Part shown: piece by piece, positions 27,201 to 35,821 of the stretch
Layout: each line of letters starts with the position of its first letter
Position numbering within the stretch: position 1 is the first letter of the stretch
Source: Nostoc sp. MS1
GTDB taxonomy: Bacteria > Cyanobacteriota > Cyanobacteriia > Cyanobacteriales > Nostocaceae
Reading direction: 5' to 3'
NCBI RefSeq assembly: GCF_019976755.1
Contig: NZ_AP023441.1
Coordinates: forward strand, 5,081,501-5,145,500
DNA: 64,000 nucleotides
Notes under the pieces: model-generated
Told to the model about the DNA's origin: nothing
Databases searched by the model: none
What the model saw: only the letters and a program-made list of their open reading frames with translations
Translations under genes and position numbers: made by a program

Positions 27201-28814
27201 GTCACTACCATTTGTATTTAAACTCAAGCCGGCATAGCCAGTTGCGTCTTTACCATCGGCAGGATCGAAAGGATACATCCAAAAGTTGGGGGGACGTAAA
27301 GTATTGCCACTACCTTGTAATACTTCACCCTCCTTAGAACCACCAACTTTGTAATCACCTAAAGCATCACCATCAAAGCCAACTTCTACATAAGGTACTT
27401 TGCGGGTACGTCTTTTAAAGTAAAGTTCAAGCTGCTTGAAGCGTAAACTGGCTTTCTCAACAGTCGTTAAATCGGTTAACGTTCGGCCTTGCTTGGTGAC
27501 GACATCTCGCATCCCATCGGTAACTTCTGACGGGTCAGCGCTTCCGTCAGGATTAGCCGCTATCTGGGCAGTAACTAAACGGTTGATGCGTTGTGTGTAA
27601 GCCAGACTATTGTAGGCAATATTTGTGGGAGTATCGTTAACTGACTTATTGTTAGTTGACCCATCTTTGACAGCGACATTAGAAACAGCAGTTGATTTAC
27701 CTTTGTACAAATCAACCTTTGTGTTATTAACATCAACACTACCTGTCATAGGACCAGAGGCAAGATTTCCCCCAATCACTATTTTGGCGTTATCAGGGTC
27801 GTAGAAACACGATGCTCTAGCGCTAACTTGATATAGCGTGATAGATTTATTGCCTGATGAGCCAATCAAAAAGTTACTATTGGTGAAAATGCGTCCATTT
27901 AACCTGAAATCAGGACCCGGCGATAATCCTAAATCATCTTCATAAACAACCGCGTTGTTCACCAAGGGTAATTGTACGCGGTCTTGCTGAAGTTCCATAG
28001 CCGAGAAGCCTTGATTACCGCTCTTACGCTCATAGTTAGTATCTGTCGGTTGTGAGGTAATGGGAACACTAGCGGTATAAACAAAAAAGGCTTTTTTCAA
28101 CTTGGTTCCATTTCTAAACCAACCTGTGTTACCTACTAAGGCAGCACTTGTATTTTGACCAGATCCGCAACTGCTACCGATACTATTAACAGTCATGGGC
28201 GGAGTTCTCGCCTCTAGGGCGTTTCTGGCACGAGTATATTGTCCATTAGTAACAGGTGGATTTTTAAAGTAAATTCCATAAAGGGCATAAGTATCAAACT
28301 TACCGTTGTTATCGGTATCTATAGGGTACATCCAAGCTGTTCTGAGTTCGTTTGAATTTTGAGTTACTTTTAATTGAGTTTCGTCACCAAACGTATACTC
28401 ATTGATATTTGTTGTCAAAGTGTTGTACAAAGCATCGTCTGTTGGCGTAGCGCGTGGTAGCCTTGGGTCTTGAAATAGTTTATTTATTTTCGCTCTAGCG
28501 CGGTCAAGCGCAGGAGCCGCAGCATTCAACGCCGCTTCATTTACTCTGACATTACTAGCATTTTTAGCCCGATCAAAAGACCGAAATAGAATTGCTGTAG
28601 TGAGTAAGACAACTACTAGGGCTACCATTGCTACTGTTGGTAACACAAATCCAGCATTTGTTGTACCGCGTCGATTTTTAGTGACAAATAAAGTTCGCAA
28701 TATGGAGTTTATTTGCCTTTTGAATGCCAATAAAGGATTATGTTTAAATAATTTTTTTCTCAATAATTTGGATACTTTTCTAATTGTCTTGACTAGATGG
28801 CGTTTCCTGGTCAT
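24234..28814 (-). CDS. hpsA: Hormogonium polysaccharide biosynthesis protein HpsA
   Basis: A very large (1,526-residue) secreted or surface protein. A basic leader of about 55 residues ends in NAG|FVLPTVAMVALVVVLLT, which looks like a prepilin cleavage site and membrane helix; however the usual Glu at mature position 5 is Thr, as in GspK- or PilX-type proteins. The rest is Asn/Thr/Asp-rich, with DTDNNGKFD- and DIDGNTATTG-like acidic loops that could bind calcium. The C-terminus is LLCAKKAADDTNAIDADQ followed by RGSCS, again Cys-x-Cys-Ser-like. HpsA is needed for polysaccharide release and motility in Nostoc hormogonia. It is the first gene of the cluster and has a 593-base upstream region. 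Confidence 0.92.
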   Translation of the reverse strand: MTRKRHLVKTIRKVSKLLRKKLFKHNPLLAFKRQINSILRTLFVTKNRRGTTNAGFVLPTVAMVALVVVLLTTAILFRSFDRAKNASNVRVNEAALNAAAPALDRARAKINKLFQDPRLPRATPTDDALYNTLTTNINEYTFGDETQLKVTQNSNELRTAWMYPIDTDNNGKFDTYALYGIYFKNPPVTNGQYTRARNALEARTPPMTVNSIGSSCGSGQNTSAALVGNTGWFRNGTKLKKAFFVYTASVPITSQPTDTNYERKSGNQGFSAMELQQDRVQLPLVNNAVVYEDDLGLSPGPDFRLNGRIFTNSNFLIGSSGNKSITLYQVSARASCFYDPDNAKIVIGGNLASGPMTGSVDVNNTKVDLYKGKSTAVSNVAVKDGSTNNKSVNDTPTNIAYNSLAYTQRINRLVTAQIAANPDGSADPSEVTDGMRDVVTKQGRTLTDLTTVEKASLRFKQLELYFKRRTRKVPYVEVGFDGDALGDYKVGGSKEGEVLQGSGNTLRPPNFWMYPFDPADGKDATGYAGLSLNTNGSDKLFPAATEPVKLVKQLQEVEGYFGDRVLIGNNLPQLWWNNTKNAFVGPNADDTQSINDFKWDNGDGTRTRRTRVETLKDLGSTDRDADWELAAAQIPNSPQDPVGGLRVVTGAGIYLPDSVTPSNLSSTTYTSLTNRQIWSDLLAMPRINTTTKVLDSTQVTSPQKPYKDYGLDLTYQILQPPAAQPYLRMRATVVYHYKSTSYSQTSPTPIACVSSYYDPTDQNTARNLSALPWNPPADPGATFDAAKARSNNGIVYDFPTTKTESSYSSVLSYLADLKYPNGRLIDDGLLKRALDKASDTSKRTLSERSAIDAAICGLAIFDGTLTTPTNSAIDHGSIYEVAFLDGRQVQANDATTGSRNYDLSKQDRRPLEIRATVLDIDKLRRKTIGGTTPAQEYLLPNSGIIYATRDDALQDLSATPVANINSPTESQKQESTVDYKLDPTRRPNAIMLVNGQAIARAASNTYRDAEKGLILATNLPAYIDGDFNLHTKQEFTTALTDNWDNFYTRTTLDSNFACRPGDPRLPSCSTGDQWRSAAVLADSLTVLSNNFRFGFRNEGDYDWQLDTSTRPASYATIFSSVNSYVPITNWHDTSSSLALPRDLVPDIDGNTATTGFQGSSYLNNFVTPIVRKVRAKQLVLEVCYQDPCTEPRNWTIKNACPTQAIGQNVWRDVKNDGTADIIGQPITSIKTGVVGQPTTCNNPNANLVNRPSRIAFVRSLSGTNIGQITTPLKVYGVDSSGKVAEFSWPLTTTSTSVPVDAVDNSGNPYFIPWFEGNSRSDTNNNLVFQPIYQYNQPFGTIGQVDNDDIKTAKPGNWLQRATTTTVNVIAAVGDTPGASPKTTSPTRAAEDNGGLHNFIRLIENWDADATTSALRISGAFYQVKRSAYATAPFIAGLSDNLYQIQNSSGKLPYYLPPLRQWGYDVALLSQSPDLLAQKLVTIPDDLPDEFFREVGRDDPWVKILLCAKKAADDTNAIDADQRGSCS

Positions 28815-29407
28815 AGCTGCTTTCCTGTCAAGTTATTTGCTACAAATTTATCTTTTTATGCAATTGACAATTATGCCCATAGAATCAATCTAAAGGCATA
28901 ACCAAATTTCTATTTACTTCACAAAACTCTGTTTTGCTAACTCCGAATTATTGGATTGTTTACTTTATATCATTGTTCAACTATTAAGTTTTTTCGGAAA
29001 ATACGGAAATTTTGAGAAATCTTTATTCTCTGAGGAAATAAGGATAGCTTCACATTTATTTCATACAAATCAATTGCATAGGTAGTTTGCTTCATGAAGA
29101 TATGGCTATTTAAGTAAACTTATAGTACCCGCCTATGCCATGAAAGATGTCAATTCAATAAGGTTGAATTTTTAATTATTTAAAGAGTTAAACTTATTCA
29201 ACATACCAAGCTAACTCGTTATTTTGTAAGTATTGCCCACCCTACAAATACTTTACCCTGCTGATAAATAAACAAATCCTCGACTTCATCAAAAAGTCGA
29301 GGATCTCATATCTTGCCAAAGAGGGGTAGATTTATTAAATATTTTCTGAAGATATGGAAATTACCTAGAAAATAAAATCAGCAAATTCCAAACCCTGCAT
29401 GAGCAGT
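28815..29407. other. 593-base gene-free region upstream of hpsA
   Basis: This is likely the promoter and leader of the hps cluster. It is AT-rich, with no gene, and contains a GGAAAATACGGAAATT stretch near 28996. At its right end it holds the rpmB terminator (29271-29304). In Nostoc the hps genes are switched on during hormogonium development by alternative sigma factors; I cannot assign a box with confidence. Confidence 0.5.
29265..29304 (-). terminator. Rho-independent terminator of rpmB
   Basis: An 11-bp perfect stem, ATCCTCGACTT (29276-29286) with AAGTCGAGGAT (29294-29304), 7-base loop. Read on the minus strand it is followed by TTTGTTTATTT. It lies about 100 bases beyond the rpmB stop. 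Confidence 0.85.
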
Positions 29408-29644
29408 TTAGTAATGATTGAGGTTAAGACCAGCTTCTTTTGCCATTGCTTCTAAACCTTTGACTTCTAAGGTTTTAATGGCTTTGGTAGATAACTTCAG
29501 TTTTACCCAACGGTTGCCACTTGGCCACCACACGCGCTTGGTTTGCAGGTTGACTTGTTGCAAGCGTTTGGTACGGCGGTGGGAGTGGGAAACTGCAAAG
29601 GCGTTATTTGCTTTTTTGCCAGTTAAATCACAGCGACGAGACAT
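29408..29644 (-). CDS. rpmB: 50S ribosomal protein L28
   Basis: A 78-residue basic ribosomal protein. MSRRCDLTGKKANNAFAVSH is the standard L28 start, followed by the conserved RVWWPSGNRWVKLKLSTKAIKTL. The reading frame could be extended upstream to 29758, but that extension is translated from heptamer repeat DNA (NYELRITNYELRIT), so the ATG at 29644 is the real start. Expected in the large ribosomal subunit. It has its own terminator. Its next neighbour upstream on the same strand is htpG, with a repeat-filled gap. Confidence 0.97.
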   Translation of the reverse strand: MSRRCDLTGKKANNAFAVSHSHRRTKRLQQVNLQTKRVWWPSGNRWVKLKLSTKAIKTLEVKGLEAMAKEAGLNLNHY

Positions 29645-29711
29645 TGTTGCTATCTCCAGATTACGATTTGAATACAACCTTCCTATTTTAGCTGACTGCG
29701 ACAGAGGGTAG

Positions 29712-29752
29712 GTAATTCGTAATTCGTAATTCGTAATTCGTAGCTCGTAATT
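29712..29752. repeat. ATTCGTA heptamer tandem repeat
   Basis: Four perfect and one imperfect (AGCTCGTA) copy of a 7-base unit lie between htpG and rpmB. The repeat keeps an artefactual frame open upstream of rpmB. Confidence 0.85.
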
Positions 29753-29760
29753 AAGCAAAC

Positions 29761-29821
29761 AGGGTGCGTCAGTATGAATATTTTCTAAGTATAGCTAGGG
29801 TTTCTCGTACTGACGCACCCT
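29761..29821. repeat. 61-base element with 14-bp perfect terminal inverted repeats
   Basis: AGGGTGCGTCAGTA at 29761-29774 is the exact reverse complement of 29808-29821. The 33 bases between carry no gene. The ends and size resemble small palindromic interspersed elements of cyanobacteria. It lies just after the htpG stop and could also serve as its transcript end. Confidence 0.7.
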
Positions 29822-29831
29822 ACATCTAATA

Positions 29832-31805
29832 TTAGCTGCTGGCTTGTTGTGTCAGCTTAGTTAGGACTTCGTTGGAACGTTCGACAAAGGATTTCATTCC
29901 TTCCGCGTCAAAACCTTTCTGGGACATCAACGCTAAATCGTAAACGTGTTGGCAAATTAAGTTTGCTAGGGGATTTATTGTTTGTCCATCGCCTTGAATG
30001 ATTGTACCTTGGTTGAGATTTACCAAGTTTTGTATGAGGGGATGGGCTGTATTTACTAGTAAAATATGGTCTTCGGGAAAATCTGCGTTTTGCTGTTGCA
30101 TAATGGCGGTCATTTCCCTCATGCGGCGGAGAAATTCTGGTAGAAGCACCATTGCCGGTGGTGTACCTTGAGGATCGTCAGACTTGAGTGCTTCTGTGCG
30201 AATGTTGACTCTGGGTTTGTTGAGGGATTTCTCGAATAACTCTTTAATTACCTCACTCTTGGTTTTGTTGGTTGTGGGGTCAACAATTTCCTGCGCTTTG
30301 TCTTGATCTAGTAAGGTGTTATCTAGGTCAGAGTCTACGCGGGTAAATTTGACATCGTTATATTCCCGTTCCAGGAAGTTGATAAAGTGGGTGTCAATGA
30401 AGGAGTCGAGGAACAGGACTTCCAAGCCTTGGTTTTTGTGTAGTTCTATATATGTAGCTTGGGTGGCTTCATCAGTGCTGTAGAAGACGCGGTTTTCGTG
30501 GCGTTCTTTGTTGCGTTCTAGGTATTCTTTCAGTGTTGTGTATGGGGAAGCGGATGTGGAAGTGTCGGGGGTAGGGGTGACATCTTGCCAAGCATCTTCT
30601 TCACTTGATTGTACTTGCACTGAAGCAGTCTCAGTATTTGCCTTGTTCTGTGCGGTGCGGCGGAAAATAATGATGTCTTCGACCTGCTTTTTAAATTTCT
30701 CATCGTTGAGAACGCCGAATTTGACAAATGTACTTAAGTCTTTCCACGCACTAATATATTGTTCGCGGTCGTCGCGGTAAAGTTCTTTGAGTCTGTCGCC
30801 GACTTTCTTAGCTATATAATCGCCGATTTTGCGAACTGTGCGATCGCCTTGCAAGGCACTACGTGATACATTGAGGGGTATATCTGTACTATCAATTACC
30901 CCGCGCATCGGTACAAGGAACTGGGGAATAATTTCTTCGCAGTTATCACTGACAAAAACTTGATTACAGAATAATTTGATTTGTCCTTTGGTTACATCCA
31001 CATCGGGACGCATTTTAGGGAAATACAGAATCCCGTTGATAATAAAGGGATAGTCAGTATTCAAATGCACCCACAGTAAAGGTTCTTCTTGAAAAGGATA
31101 GAGGTAGCGGTAAAATTCTAAATAGTCTTCTTTGGTTAAGTTGCTGGGAGACTCCCGCCAAGGTGCTTTTTGCTGGTTTAAAACTTCACCATCCAGTTTG
31201 ATGGGTACTGGCATGAAGTCGCAATAAGTCTTGACCAGATTTTTTACTCTGGCAGCTTCTAAATATTCTTCTTCGTCTGGTAATAGAGTCAGGGTGATGG
31301 TGGTTCCGCGAGTGGTGCGGGATGACTCTTCTAAGGTGAACTCTGGGGAACCATCACAACTCCAGTGAACTGCTTGCGCTCCTTCTTGATAGGATAGGGT
31401 ATCAATTTCTACCTTATTCGCCACCATAAAGGAAGAGTAGAAACCTAAACCAAAGTGACCGATGATTGGTTGGTCTGATTTACCTTGATATTTGTGAATA
31501 AACTCTTCCGCACTTGAGAAAGCGACTTGGTTGATATATTTCTTAACTTCCTCTGCTGTCATCCCGATACCATTATCGGTGATGGAGAGAGTTTTTTTAT
31601 CTTTATCAATCGCCAGCACAATTTCTGGTTCCTCGACTTCTCCCGCATATTCTCCAGCGCGGGACACCATCTTCAGCTTTTGGATGGCATCGACAGCGTT
31701 AGATACTAATTCCCGTAGGAAAATTTGGTGGTCTGAGTAGAGGGACTTTTTAATGATGGGGAAAATATTCTCAGTATGAATACTGATAGTGCCTTGCTCT
31801 AGCAT
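29832..31805 (-). CDS. htpG: Molecular chaperone HtpG (Hsp90)
   Basis: A 657-residue Hsp90. N-terminal ATPase signatures of the GHKL fold: FLRELVSNAVDAIQKL (about 25-40), ITDNGIGMTAEEV (about 75-87) and GHFGLGFYSSFMVA (about 116-129). The middle domain has SRSALQGDR (about 305-313), the catalytic arginine loop. The eukaryotic charged linker and MEEVD tail are absent, as expected for bacteria. In cyanobacteria it protects against heat and oxidative stress and helps phycobilisome and haem-pathway proteins. ATG at 31805. It lies near clpB, another chaperone, but is separated from it by a methyltransferase gene. Confidence 0.96.
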   Translation of the reverse strand: MLEQGTISIHTENIFPIIKKSLYSDHQIFLRELVSNAVDAIQKLKMVSRAGEYAGEVEEPEIVLAIDKDKKTLSITDNGIGMTAEEVKKYINQVAFSSAEEFIHKYQGKSDQPIIGHFGLGFYSSFMVANKVEIDTLSYQEGAQAVHWSCDGSPEFTLEESSRTTRGTTITLTLLPDEEEYLEAARVKNLVKTYCDFMPVPIKLDGEVLNQQKAPWRESPSNLTKEDYLEFYRYLYPFQEEPLLWVHLNTDYPFIINGILYFPKMRPDVDVTKGQIKLFCNQVFVSDNCEEIIPQFLVPMRGVIDSTDIPLNVSRSALQGDRTVRKIGDYIAKKVGDRLKELYRDDREQYISAWKDLSTFVKFGVLNDEKFKKQVEDIIIFRRTAQNKANTETASVQVQSSEEDAWQDVTPTPDTSTSASPYTTLKEYLERNKERHENRVFYSTDEATQATYIELHKNQGLEVLFLDSFIDTHFINFLEREYNDVKFTRVDSDLDNTLLDQDKAQEIVDPTTNKTKSEVIKELFEKSLNKPRVNIRTEALKSDDPQGTPPAMVLLPEFLRRMREMTAIMQQQNADFPEDHILLVNTAHPLIQNLVNLNQGTIIQGDGQTINPLANLICQHVYDLALMSQKGFDAEGMKSFVERSNEVLTKLTQQASS

Positions 31806-32012
31806 GATAAGTAATCGTATGTGAAGGTGTTTGTGTAGTCAAGACATTGTAGCCTTTTATATTATGGGTAATTCCCAAAGATATAAAAGACCATAAGGGC
31901 AATAAAGATTTTCAAGGTATAGTTTATGCGATCGCAGCTAGTTACCAGGATTGTTTGCCCCCCAAACTGTGATGCGGATTTCCCTACCAGACACTAGTCT
32001 ATTACTATATAT

Positions 32013-32651
32013 TTATTTACTCACTATTTTCTCCAAGACTAAAAAATAGTGATATGGATGGATAGGGTCGGTAAATTCCTGCTTAATAGTTAAACCAGCT
32101 TTAGCCACAGATTTGTGTATGCGCTTTTTTGGATAACCCTTTAGTCCGATTTCCCAGAAATGTTCATCGGTTTTAGGCTTATTACTCCAAAATTTTGGCA
32201 AATTAATTAATAAATACCGCGATCGCTTTGTAAAAGAAAATTTTACTTGAATTGCGAAAAATTCGGAATTATAAGGTAACGAAACTATTAAATATTTTTT
32301 CGTTGCTTCTGCCAGTTTTTTTAAGGCTTGTTCTGACTGTTCGTAGGGTAAATGTTCTAAAACCTGAAACAGAACAATTGCATCATATCTATCTTTTTCT
32401 ATATAAAAATCACTGGTCAAATCTAGTAATATATCTGGTTCTAGATTGCTATCAATATCTGCTGTTGTGACTTTGTAACCTTTGTTTCTCAGTAAGTCTG
32501 TCATAATGGAATTAAAAATTCCAATTTCCAGAATGTCTTTTATCTGTTTGCCAAGGTTAAGTATCAGCCGTAATTGATGGTGATAACTTATAAAGCGGTC
32601 TCTTGATAAATATTCAGAGTTTCTTAGGTTTAACGAAGTGATAAGCTGCAT
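32013..32651 (-). CDS. Class I SAM-dependent methyltransferase
   Basis: A 212-residue enzyme. KDILEIGIFNSIMTDLL is motif I of the Rossmann-type methyltransferases, although the usual G-x-G-x-G is reduced to EIGIFNS. TADIDSNLEPDILLDLTSD holds the acidic residue that contacts the SAM ribose, and YDAIVLFQVLEHLP is motif IV/post-I as in methyltransferase-11/23 types. The substrate is unknown; proteins of this kind with HLPY often act on sugars or lipids in glycan clusters. It sits between htpG and clpB without a clear functional link. Confidence 0.78.
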   Translation of the reverse strand: MQLITSLNLRNSEYLSRDRFISYHHQLRLILNLGKQIKDILEIGIFNSIMTDLLRNKGYKVTTADIDSNLEPDILLDLTSDFYIEKDRYDAIVLFQVLEHLPYEQSEQALKKLAEATKKYLIVSLPYNSEFFAIQVKFSFTKRSRYLLINLPKFWSNKPKTDEHFWEIGLKGYPKKRIHKSVAKAGLTIKQEFTDPIHPYHYFLVLEKIVSK

Positions 32652-32754
32652 ATAATTTTGTCTTGAATCTGAGTAACTAAAAGACTAGTTGTTATATATT
32701 TAAGGTCTTTTGTGATACTGAGTTCAAGGGGCAAGCTTAGACGCAAGTGATTAC

Positions 32755-32784
32755 ATAGAGACGCACTATCAACTGCGTCTCTAT
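32755..32784. repeat. 11-bp perfect inverted repeat (ATAGAGACGCA)
   Basis: ATAGAGACGCA at 32755-32765 and TGCGTCTCTAT at 32774-32784, 8-base loop, eight bases past the clpB stop. There is no T-tract after it on the minus strand, so it is either an interspersed GAGACGC repeat or an imperfect terminator for clpB. Confidence 0.65.
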
Positions 32785-32792
32785 AAAGTTAG

Positions 32793-35435
32793 CTAAGTCA
32801 TAATCTGCGTTACGGAAATTTTTGCTGGTGCTTTGTTGCTAAAAGTGAGAATATTCTCACCCTTATCGATGTAAACGGTGTCACCAGAAATAAAGGTATT
32901 TTCTAATATTTTGGTGGCGAGGGGGTTTTCAATTTCTCGCTGAATGGCTCGTTTTAGGGGTCTTGCGCCGTAAACTGGGTCATAACCTTTTTCTACTAGG
33001 AAATCACAGGCGGCTTGGGAGATATCAAAGGAGATTTTTTGCTCTCGCAACAGATTTTCCACCCGTTTGAGTTGAATGCGGATGATGTGGCGCATTTCGT
33101 CACGACTGAGGGTGTGGAAGAGTATTGTATCATCAACGCGGTTGAGAAATTCGGGGCGGAAGTGCGATCGCAAGGCCTCCATGACCCGATTTCGCATTGT
33201 CTCATACTGAGAATCATCACCAGACACATCTAAAATATGTTCGCTACCGATGTTACTGGTCATGACAATGACGGTGTTGCGGAAATCTACAGTTCTCCCT
33301 TGAGAATCAGTAATCCTCCCATCATCTAACACCTGTAATAGTATATTGAACACATCGGGGTGTGCCTTCTCGACTTCATCCAATAACACCACCGAATAAG
33401 GATGACGGCGGACGGCTTCGGAAAGTTGACCCCCTTCTTCGTAGCCTACATAACCAGGAGGCGCACCAACTAGCCTGGAAACTGAGTGTTTTTCCATGTA
33501 CTCAGACATATCCAAGCGCACTAAAGCATCATCGGAATCAAACAGGAATTGGGCTAACGCACGGGCGAGTTCGGTTTTACCTACGCCAGTCGGCCCCATG
33601 AATAGGAAGGAACCGATAGGACGGTTGGGGTCTTTCATACCCGCACGGGCGCGACGGATGGCGGCTGCAACTGCTTCCACTGCTTCCTGTTGTCCTATTA
33701 CCCGTTGGTGGAGGTGGCTTTCGAGTTGCAGGAGTTTTTGCCGTTCTGACTCCAACAGGCGGTTTACGGGTATACCTGTCCACTTAGCGACGATTTCGGC
33801 AATGTCGGCTTCGGTGACTTGTTCACGCAACAGGGTGGAACCTTGGCTTTGTAATTCTAGTAGCTTCGCTTCTTTGGCTTCGCGATCGCGCTGTACTCCC
33901 TCCAGTTTGCCATACTTCAACTCAGCCGCTTTATTCAAATCATAAGCCCGTTCTGCTTGTTCAATTTGCACCCTTAAAGCTTCTTCTTCTTTCTTTAACA
34001 GGCTGATAGCTTCTAATACTTGCTTTTCTCCTTGCCACTGATTGTTTAAATCCTGCTGTTTTTCGGTTAAATTGGCGATTTCCGACTCAATTCGTTGCAA
34101 ACGCTCTTTGGTTGCGGCTGCTACTTTCTCTTCCCCAGCCAAAGACAACTTTTCCATTTCTAGCTGCATTAAACGGCGGTCGATGGCTTCTAAATCTGCT
34201 GGTTTGGATGTGATTTCCATTTTTAACTGTGCTGCCGCTTCATCGACCAAATCAATGGCTTTATCTGGTAGGAAGCGATCGCTAATATACCTCGCCGATA
34301 AAGTAGCCGCAGCTACCAGTGCGGAGTCAGAAATTTTTACGTTGTGGTGGACTTCGTAGCGTTCCTTCAATCCCCGCAAAATTGAGATTGTATTCTCCAC
34401 ACTCGGCTGGTCTACGTACACTTGTTGAAAACGCCGTTCCAGGGCTGCATCTTTCTCAATGAATTTGCGAAACTCATCTAAGGTAGTAGCGCCAATACAA
34501 CGCAGTTCTCCCCGCGCCAGCATAGGTTTGAGTAAATTCCCCGCATCCATCGCCCCTTGTTGGCTGGAACCAGTACCGACGACAGTATGTAGTTCATCGA
34601 TGAATAAGACAATGTTACCGTTAGATTCCGTAACTTCCTTGAGGACGGCTTTGAGACGTTCTTCAAATTCTCCTCGCAATTTTGCTCCAGCAATTAGGCT
34701 ACCGATATCTAGGGAAACGAGTTGGCGGTTTTTCAAAGATTCGGGAACATCACCATTAACTATACGCTGTGCCAAAGCTTCGGCGATCGCCGTCTTACCC
34801 ACCCCTGGCTCCCCAATCAACACTGGGTTATTTTTGCTACGCCGTGATAACACCTGAATCACCCGGCGAATTTCATCATCACGCCCAATTACCGGGTCTA
34901 ACTTCCCTGCTTTCGCCTGTTCTGTTAAATCTCGACCAAATTTTTGTAAGGCTTCATAGCGAGATTCTGGGTTTTGGTCTGTCACTTTTTGGCTACCACG
35001 AACTGTTTTTATACTTGCTTCTATCTTGGCACTATCTACATTAAAGCCTTTAAGTACCCGTCTACCAACCCGTTCATCATCGACAAAAGCTAGGAGGATA
35101 TGTTCTACGGAGATGTAACTATCTTTCATTCTCTCGCGGATTTCCTCAGCGCGATCGAGCATTACATCTAAGCTCCGACCAAGGTAAAGCTGATCACTTT
35201 TGCCTACTTTTGGTTGACGTTGAGTAAAAGCTTCTAATTGCTGTTGTAAGCGAATGGGATCTATTTCTGCGCGTCCTAAAACTCGGATAGCCAAACTGGT
35301 GGGATCTTCTATTAGAGCAAGAATTAAATGTTCAACGTCTAGTTGCTGTTGTTGATATGCACGGACTATATCTTGGGATTTAACAATGGCTTCCCAGGCT
35401 TTATCTGTAAATTTATTAGGATCTGTAGGCTGCAT
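32793..35435 (-). CDS. clpB: ATP-dependent disaggregase ClpB
   Basis: An 880-residue Hsp100. The N-domain has two Clp repeats (about 1-150). AAA-1 has Walker A GEPGVGKT (208-215) and Walker B VLFIDELHT. The long M-domain coiled coil (about 405-530) separates ClpB from ClpA/C. AAA-2 has Walker A GPTGVGKT and Walker B VVLLDEVEKAH. There is no IGF/IGL ClpP-docking tripeptide, as expected for a disaggregase that works with DnaK. The length is close to the family norm. Cyanobacteria often carry two clpB genes; which of the two this is cannot be told from sequence alone. Upstream lies a 386-base region that should hold a stress-controlled promoter. Confidence 0.95.
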   Translation of the reverse strand: MQPTDPNKFTDKAWEAIVKSQDIVRAYQQQQLDVEHLILALIEDPTSLAIRVLGRAEIDPIRLQQQLEAFTQRQPKVGKSDQLYLGRSLDVMLDRAEEIRERMKDSYISVEHILLAFVDDERVGRRVLKGFNVDSAKIEASIKTVRGSQKVTDQNPESRYEALQKFGRDLTEQAKAGKLDPVIGRDDEIRRVIQVLSRRSKNNPVLIGEPGVGKTAIAEALAQRIVNGDVPESLKNRQLVSLDIGSLIAGAKLRGEFEERLKAVLKEVTESNGNIVLFIDELHTVVGTGSSQQGAMDAGNLLKPMLARGELRCIGATTLDEFRKFIEKDAALERRFQQVYVDQPSVENTISILRGLKERYEVHHNVKISDSALVAAATLSARYISDRFLPDKAIDLVDEAAAQLKMEITSKPADLEAIDRRLMQLEMEKLSLAGEEKVAAATKERLQRIESEIANLTEKQQDLNNQWQGEKQVLEAISLLKKEEEALRVQIEQAERAYDLNKAAELKYGKLEGVQRDREAKEAKLLELQSQGSTLLREQVTEADIAEIVAKWTGIPVNRLLESERQKLLQLESHLHQRVIGQQEAVEAVAAAIRRARAGMKDPNRPIGSFLFMGPTGVGKTELARALAQFLFDSDDALVRLDMSEYMEKHSVSRLVGAPPGYVGYEEGGQLSEAVRRHPYSVVLLDEVEKAHPDVFNILLQVLDDGRITDSQGRTVDFRNTVIVMTSNIGSEHILDVSGDDSQYETMRNRVMEALRSHFRPEFLNRVDDTILFHTLSRDEMRHIIRIQLKRVENLLREQKISFDISQAACDFLVEKGYDPVYGARPLKRAIQREIENPLATKILENTFISGDTVYIDKGENILTFSNKAPAKISVTQIMT

Positions 35436-35821
35436 TTTTACGATTTTTGGTGTATTATTTCAGACTTGTATTTTGTGTATAAAATCTGGGCAAAGTAGAC
35501 AACTAGAGGTTATTCCATAATCTTTTGTTAGAGCATAAACATATTAAATAAATATAATTCGTATAAAATATAACTTATTAAACGCAGAGGAAGAGGAGGT
35601 CAGCGCAGAGAGTTTAGTTGGTTCTTTCTCTGTGAATTAAGGAAATTGACTCACTACCTATTTCCTAATTTAAAACGAAAACACCTTTATGAGCTTACTT
35701 TGCAAGTTGGGCGAAGGAAAATATTTAATTTGGTAGACAAGGATTTGGGAGATAAGGGAGCAGAGGAGAAAAAAACTGTCAACTGTCAACTCTCAACTGC
35801 TCACTCCCCAACCCCCAGTCT
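35436..35821. other. 386-base gene-free region upstream of clpB with repeats
   Basis: No gene is seen. It contains an ACGCAGAGGAAGAGGAGG-type interspersed repeat near 35582 and STRR units (CAACTGT, CTCACTCCCC) at about 35775-35820 beside the gloA stop. I could not recognise a CIRCE element (TTAGCACTC-N9-GAGTGCTAA). Confidence 0.5.

Noticed and set aside
29645..29758. N-terminal extension of ribosomal protein L28
   Set aside because: The extra 38 residues are translated heptamer repeat; the family begins at MSRRCD.
35436..35821. CIRCE element ahead of clpB
   Set aside because: No TTAGCACTC-N9-GAGTGCTAA pattern is visible.
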